Position numbers and translations under genes: made by a program. A DNA stretch of 64,000 nt from Cryptomeria japonica (lineage: Eukaryota > Streptophyta > Pinopsida > Cupressales > Cupressaceae), in contig NC_081413.1 in assembly GCF_030272615.1 (NCBI RefSeq), forward strand, positions 335,706,302 to 335,770,301, written 5' to 3'. Shown here in pieces: positions 60,409 to 64,000 of the stretch. The notes beneath the pieces were generated by a model that worked only from the letters and a program-made list of their open reading frames with translations, was not told where the DNA came from and did not search any database. Each line of letters starts with the position of its first letter. Position 1 is the stretch's first letter.

Positions 60409-60934
60409 AATAGAGTGTCATTGGTTTGCCAATTGAGAGAAATTTGGGGTTTTGTATTTTGGAGCTTTCTATTATAGGTTATTATTAGAGCTTGTTGGGT
60501 CAAATATGAGGTCACCATTGGATTGAGGAGGTTTGAGAAAGTTAGAATCACCTTTTGTTTCGTCCAAATCCAACATCCGAGGCCAAATCTAGAGTCGTTT
60601 GAAGGTGGAGGATGGTGACTTGTCCCGGCAGCGATCTCTAATTTTGGAGCATTTTTGGCCAAATCCATCATTGCAATTACGCTCACAAGGCCCAAAAACC
60701 CCAAGATTGACTGCTAATTCATCAAAATTGGCCTCCGTTACCCTGAGTTGAAAAAATTCCCCTCCTGGCCCACCGTACAAACTTGCAGGTACATGTCTGA
60801 AATTGTTTTTTATTTTTTCCGTTTACTAATTTTATCAAAAAATTTAAAAAAAAAAGTTATTAAAAAGGGGGGGGGGGTAAATTCTTTTGTTTTGGGGTTT
60901 TATTTTTTTAAAAAAAATTGTTTAGGGGCTTTGT

Positions 60935-61150
60935 GTCGCAGGCACTGCGGGTACACCGCAGTGTACCTATGGTCCCGTAGGCACTACAGGGTACTTGCGG
61001 CCTTGCAGTGTACTTGTAGGTAACTGCAGCCCCGCAGTGTACCTATGAGTGTCTACATGCATTGCGGCCCCGCAGTGTACCTGTGGGTGTCTGCAGGCAT
61101 TGCGGCCCCGCAGTGTGCCTGTGGGTGACCGCAGTACTCTGCGAGCCCCT
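60935..61150. repeat. GC-rich minisatellite in element E
   Basis: Four to five copies of a roughly 38-bp unit, GCCCCGCAGTGTACCTGTGG plus GTGTCTGCAGGCATTGCG, surrounded by A/T and G homopolymers. A G-run of about 18 follows at 61157. Confidence 0.75.
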
Positions 61151-62260
61151 CCCTATGTGGGGGGGGGGGGGGGGTACAATTTTTTTTTTTAATTTTTTAA
61201 GCTTTTTTTAATTAAAAAAATAAAGTTTTTTTCTTCTTTAATAATTTTTTATTAAAGTTTTTTTATTTCAAAAAAAAAATTGCCTTTTTTCATTTTTTCT
61301 TTATTTTTTAATAAAGTTTTTTTTTGGGCATAATAAATTGTTTTTTTTAGATTTTTAAAAATCTTTTAAAAGCACAAACATCATGGAATAAGTCAAATTG
61401 GGAACACATTTTTTTCTTGTCACTTCACACCTGTCTTGCAGTGCTTCCAACTGGCAGTCAAGTTGGGCGGTTGATTTGCTCCTTTATATCTCTTGGCCAC
61501 ATCCCAATCAGAGGCGTCTTTTTCTGCAGTATTCTATAGGGCTTCTTGGTGGCATCATTTTCATGTTTCCAAATTTGCACTATCATGTAGTATGCTCTTG
61601 CATGAGCAATGTTGTACTCGCACTATCATAAAGTACCACACCTCTTTGTATCTTGTCATTGTTGACATATTTGATGTAATCCTCCTATACACGTAGATTA
61701 GGAATATCCTTGTGAGACTTGGTGAATTGCTCTAGTTGAGACTTAGATTGTACACATTTGTGCATGGCTCCCATGAGACTTAGATTGTACCAATATTTCT
61801 GCTATTTACAAGTATCCAGATGATGCTCAAAGGAGGTTGTCTCCATGCCTGATCTTTATCATGTTGCAATGAGTGATTCATCGTCATCGACTTGGTACCT
61901 GGTTTTGTCACACTTTGACATTATTGGTGCAGCATTGGCTCTCTTTCTTCCTTATGGGGAGGTATTTTGGTCAGCATCATTGGACCATCTTTGCAGGAGA
62001 TTCGACATTGATGGGGGGGCTTCATGGTCTCTTCTTCTCTCTTATGGGGGGGACATATTTTGTTCTTCTCATTCATCATTGAGAGCATTGTGTGCTTTCA
62101 TCATCTCTCTTTTGGGGGGGAGTTTTTTCCCATGTGGTTTTTCTCTCTTTCCCCGCTTTATGGGAGATTGAATTTGCATTTGTACATGGGTACCTAACAT
62201 GGCCTTGTAGTCGAGACCCATCTTGCATTGTAGACTTTAGTGCATTCCCCTAAGTTGCAC
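61151..62260. other. Non-coding 3' interior of element E
   Basis: Poly-G, poly-T and poly-A runs to about 61370, then T-rich sequence with G-runs (ggggggg near 62012, 62045 and 62113). No domain is seen in any frame, although open frames up to 108 codons exist. Confidence 0.5.
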
Positions 62261-62271
62261 TTAAGGGGGGG
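62261..62271 (+). promoter_or_regulatory. Polypurine tract of element E
   Basis: TTAAGGGGGGG directly before the 3' LTR start TGTTGGTG. Confidence 0.8.
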
Positions 62272-62398
62272 TGTTGGTGTAAATAATTATTCATCATGGA
62301 TATTATGACACTTTACTTAAGTTTACTTAGGAAATGCATTTCATAGTAGTTTGGGTATGAGACACTTGGGTGTTTGTGCCACATTGGGATAGTGTGTG
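62272..62398 (+). repeat. 3' LTR of element E, truncated
   Basis: Matches the first about 127 bp of 59890-60395, then stops at a GTGTG run where a minus-strand LTR appears to begin. Confidence 0.8.
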
Positions 62399-63570
62399 TT
62401 GTGTGTGTGAAAAAGTGAAATAAGTATATGTAAGCTATAAGACACAACACTTCAATTAAGTCATTACATGTATGGTTAGACAGATATAAGCATGAATAAT
62501 AAAACCATAAAAAATTGACCAATTGCCTTCTAAAAGATGTGAGTATAGACTTGCTCTCATATTTGTATAAGCAATACCAGTGACTAGACTACACCAAGAC
62601 AAAGGATTTAATATATATGAGCATGATATTAAGATAAATGGATGCAAAATTATGCTAGATGGATGAATAGTAAGCTATATGAATTCAAGCAATCATAATT
62701 GAACTAAATATGCAAAAATAAATTAAACTAAGATGCAATAATCTCAAAAAGCAAGCATAATATCTTCAGTGACTCCAGAGAAAAACCTGTATAATAACAA
62801 TAAATCTCTATGGTGTTTTGGATGAGAGATGAAGGCTGAATTTATAGAGAATCACAAGAGAGATCAAGAAAAAGTACAATTTAGGATAATTGAAATAATT
62901 GAGAGATCAGATTCAGTTAACCTTGAGATAGATTCCAATTATAGTTTTATTGAAATGCATTCAGATTATAAGTTTGAGTTTGAATTGGAGACAAAATTTA
63001 ATTAATTCCATGCACCTCAGATGAAAATAGGTAATTATATGCAATTCTTTGATTTATTCAAGAAAAGAATCTTTTCAATGCAACTAAACTTCTTTTTCTC
63101 AAAAGCTTTGAGTTCCAATTTTAGAGAATGATTAAATTCATTTAATTGCTTTTTTGATTTCAAGTTCTCAATTTAGAAGAAGAAATAATAGCTCAAGTTT
63201 GATTACTCTTTCAATTCAATTCTTTTATTTTATTTTCAATTTAACTCTTGCTTTGCATATTGATTCCTCTTTTGTAATAAATTAATTCCTTTTTTATGAT
63301 TAAATGGTAAATTTATTAATTAATTAAATATGCTAGGATATTTAATAAATTAAATAGGATAATTGATCAAAACTATTTACTTGGAATGATTTAATTAATT
63401 AAATAAATATTTAATTAATATAGAATAATTCACTTGCCATGTGACATTTGATGATTGAAGAATTAATCAATTGTGTGCTCAAAGTTGATTTAATTGCCTT
63501 TGGTTAGGACCCTAGTGATGTTGTCGAAATTAGGGGCCCATGGTTTAGGTGACCAATTTTAGGGTATTAC
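62397..63570 (-). repeat. LTR of a minus-strand element cut by the window edge
   Basis: In minus orientation it starts TGTAATACCCTAAAATTGG at 63570 directly after a purine tract (63585-63571) and would end CACACAACA at about 62397. A CTATAAA at 62847-62841 (minus) fits an LTR TATA box. It lies inside the 3' LTR of element E, which explains the truncation there. About 1,170 bp. Its partner LTR and duplication are off the window, so the left limit is provisional. Confidence 0.55.
62841..62847 (-). promoter_or_regulatory. TATA box of the minus-strand LTR
   Basis: CTATAAA on the minus strand, about 720 bp from the LTR start, followed by a leader-like region. Confidence 0.45.
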
Positions 63571-63585
63571 ATTTGCCCCTCTTTG
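63571..63585 (-). promoter_or_regulatory. Polypurine tract of the minus-strand element
   Basis: The minus strand reads TCAAAGAGGGGCAAA just before TGTAATACCC. It fixes element orientation: interior to the right, 3' LTR to the left. Confidence 0.6.
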
Positions 63586-64000
63586 AATTAATGTGTGAGC
63601 AACGTGTTGGTTCAAAGAATAGTTGATGTGTCTAGGAGATACCAGTTCTTAACTTGATTGATCACGAACCAGATGAAGAGAAATGTGTTTAGCTTGATTT
63701 GAAGTGATGAAACTGAACAAAGTTGATTAAAGAGATATCAATCCCGAACTTGATTGAACTAGGACCGATAGAGAGAAAAAGATACCGAACTTGAACTTGA
63801 TTGATCAAGAAGTGGATCTTACTGATCCAGACCTTGATTGAACTAGACATAGTGAGCGAAGATAAAATTGATCTTGAACTTGATGGATCAAGATACGATG
63901 CACGAAGATAAACTGTCCAGCTTGATTTGATGCGATGAAATTGAACAACTGCTTAGATTGAGCGTGCGATCAAAGATACTCTTTAAACTTTTAATTGAGT
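63586..64000 (-). other. Interior end of the minus-strand element
   Basis: Non-coding in what is visible. A word like CTTGATTGATCAAG/AACTTGATTGAACTAG recurs about every 50 bp, with the near-palindrome CTTGATTGATCAAG. The rest of the element is off the window. Confidence 0.45.

Larger units (their letters stand above)
59890..62398 (+). mobile_element. Element E: short non-autonomous copia-like LTR element
   Basis: The 506-bp 5' LTR starts TATTGGTGTAAGTAATT (first bases decayed from TGTTGG) and is followed at once by TGGTATCAAAGCC. The 3' LTR starts TGTTGGTGTAAATAATT at 62272 after a TTAAGGGGGGG tract and is cut after about 127 bp. The interior of 1,876 bp has no coding domain but holds a GC-rich minisatellite and long homopolymers. 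The word order of the primer-site region resembles copia elements. Confidence 0.8.

Noticed and set aside
1-64000. tRNA, rRNA or snoRNA genes
   Set aside because: No cloverleaf or rRNA signature was recognised; TGGTATCAGAGC hits are primer-binding sites next to LTRs, not tRNA genes.

Overview
The window looks like intergenic retrotransposon landscape from a large plant nuclear genome, and I find no intact host gene. The plant call rests on Sirevirus-like Ty1/copia ends with repeated polypurine tracts, initiator-Met tRNA primer sites, LARD-like elements with LTRs near 4 kb, a Tat/Ogre-like gypsy layout and a plant L1-type LINE. The size and nesting depth suggest a gymnosperm or similarly large genome, but nothing seen fixes the species.

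Layout. 1-1372 is the 3' internal end of an older Sirevirus-like element. Its 3' LTR (1373-2372 plus 8985-9131) is split by a complete related element A (2373-8979), which has 5-bp target duplications ATTAT, a coiled-coil/zinc-knuckle gag-like gene and a 1,100-codon second gene of unknown function. 9132-10171 is unassigned. 10172-12810 and 37011-39405 are two halves of one Tat-like ORF1 pseudogene with its promoter-leader (element C). Between the halves sits a 24.2-kb insertion (12811-37010, duplications ACAGG): a non-coding LARD-like element on the + strand. Its 5' LTR is split by a second member of the same or a sister family on the - strand (16196-28601, duplications TATTT). A 188-bp SINE- or LINE-tail-like insert with its own 9-bp duplications lies in the outer 3' LTR.

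39406-42532 holds AT-rich sequence with a possible minus-strand promoter and a poly(A)-tailed retroposed fragment. 42533-52067 is element D, a second copy of the element C family: TATA box flanked by arrays of a GC-rich dyad, ORF1, then gag, protease and an RNase H domain with no reverse transcriptase between them. It ends against a minus-strand L1-type LINE (52068-57600). 57600-59700 is unassigned sequence with one degenerate tandem array. 59890-62398 is a 2.5-kb non-autonomous copia-like element with a GC-rich minisatellite, and 62397-64000 is the start of another minus-strand LTR element.

How it fits together. Every coding stretch is a decayed transposon gene. The genes keep frame over kilobases yet carry many stop codons, mostly TAG. 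Comparing the two ORF1 copies shows several of these TAGs replace glutamine codons, as expected from cytosine deamination in CAG (CHG) sites of methylated plant transposons. The two LARD-like elements and element A carry complete cis-signals for retrotransposition but no reverse transcriptase, so they must have been mobilised in trans.
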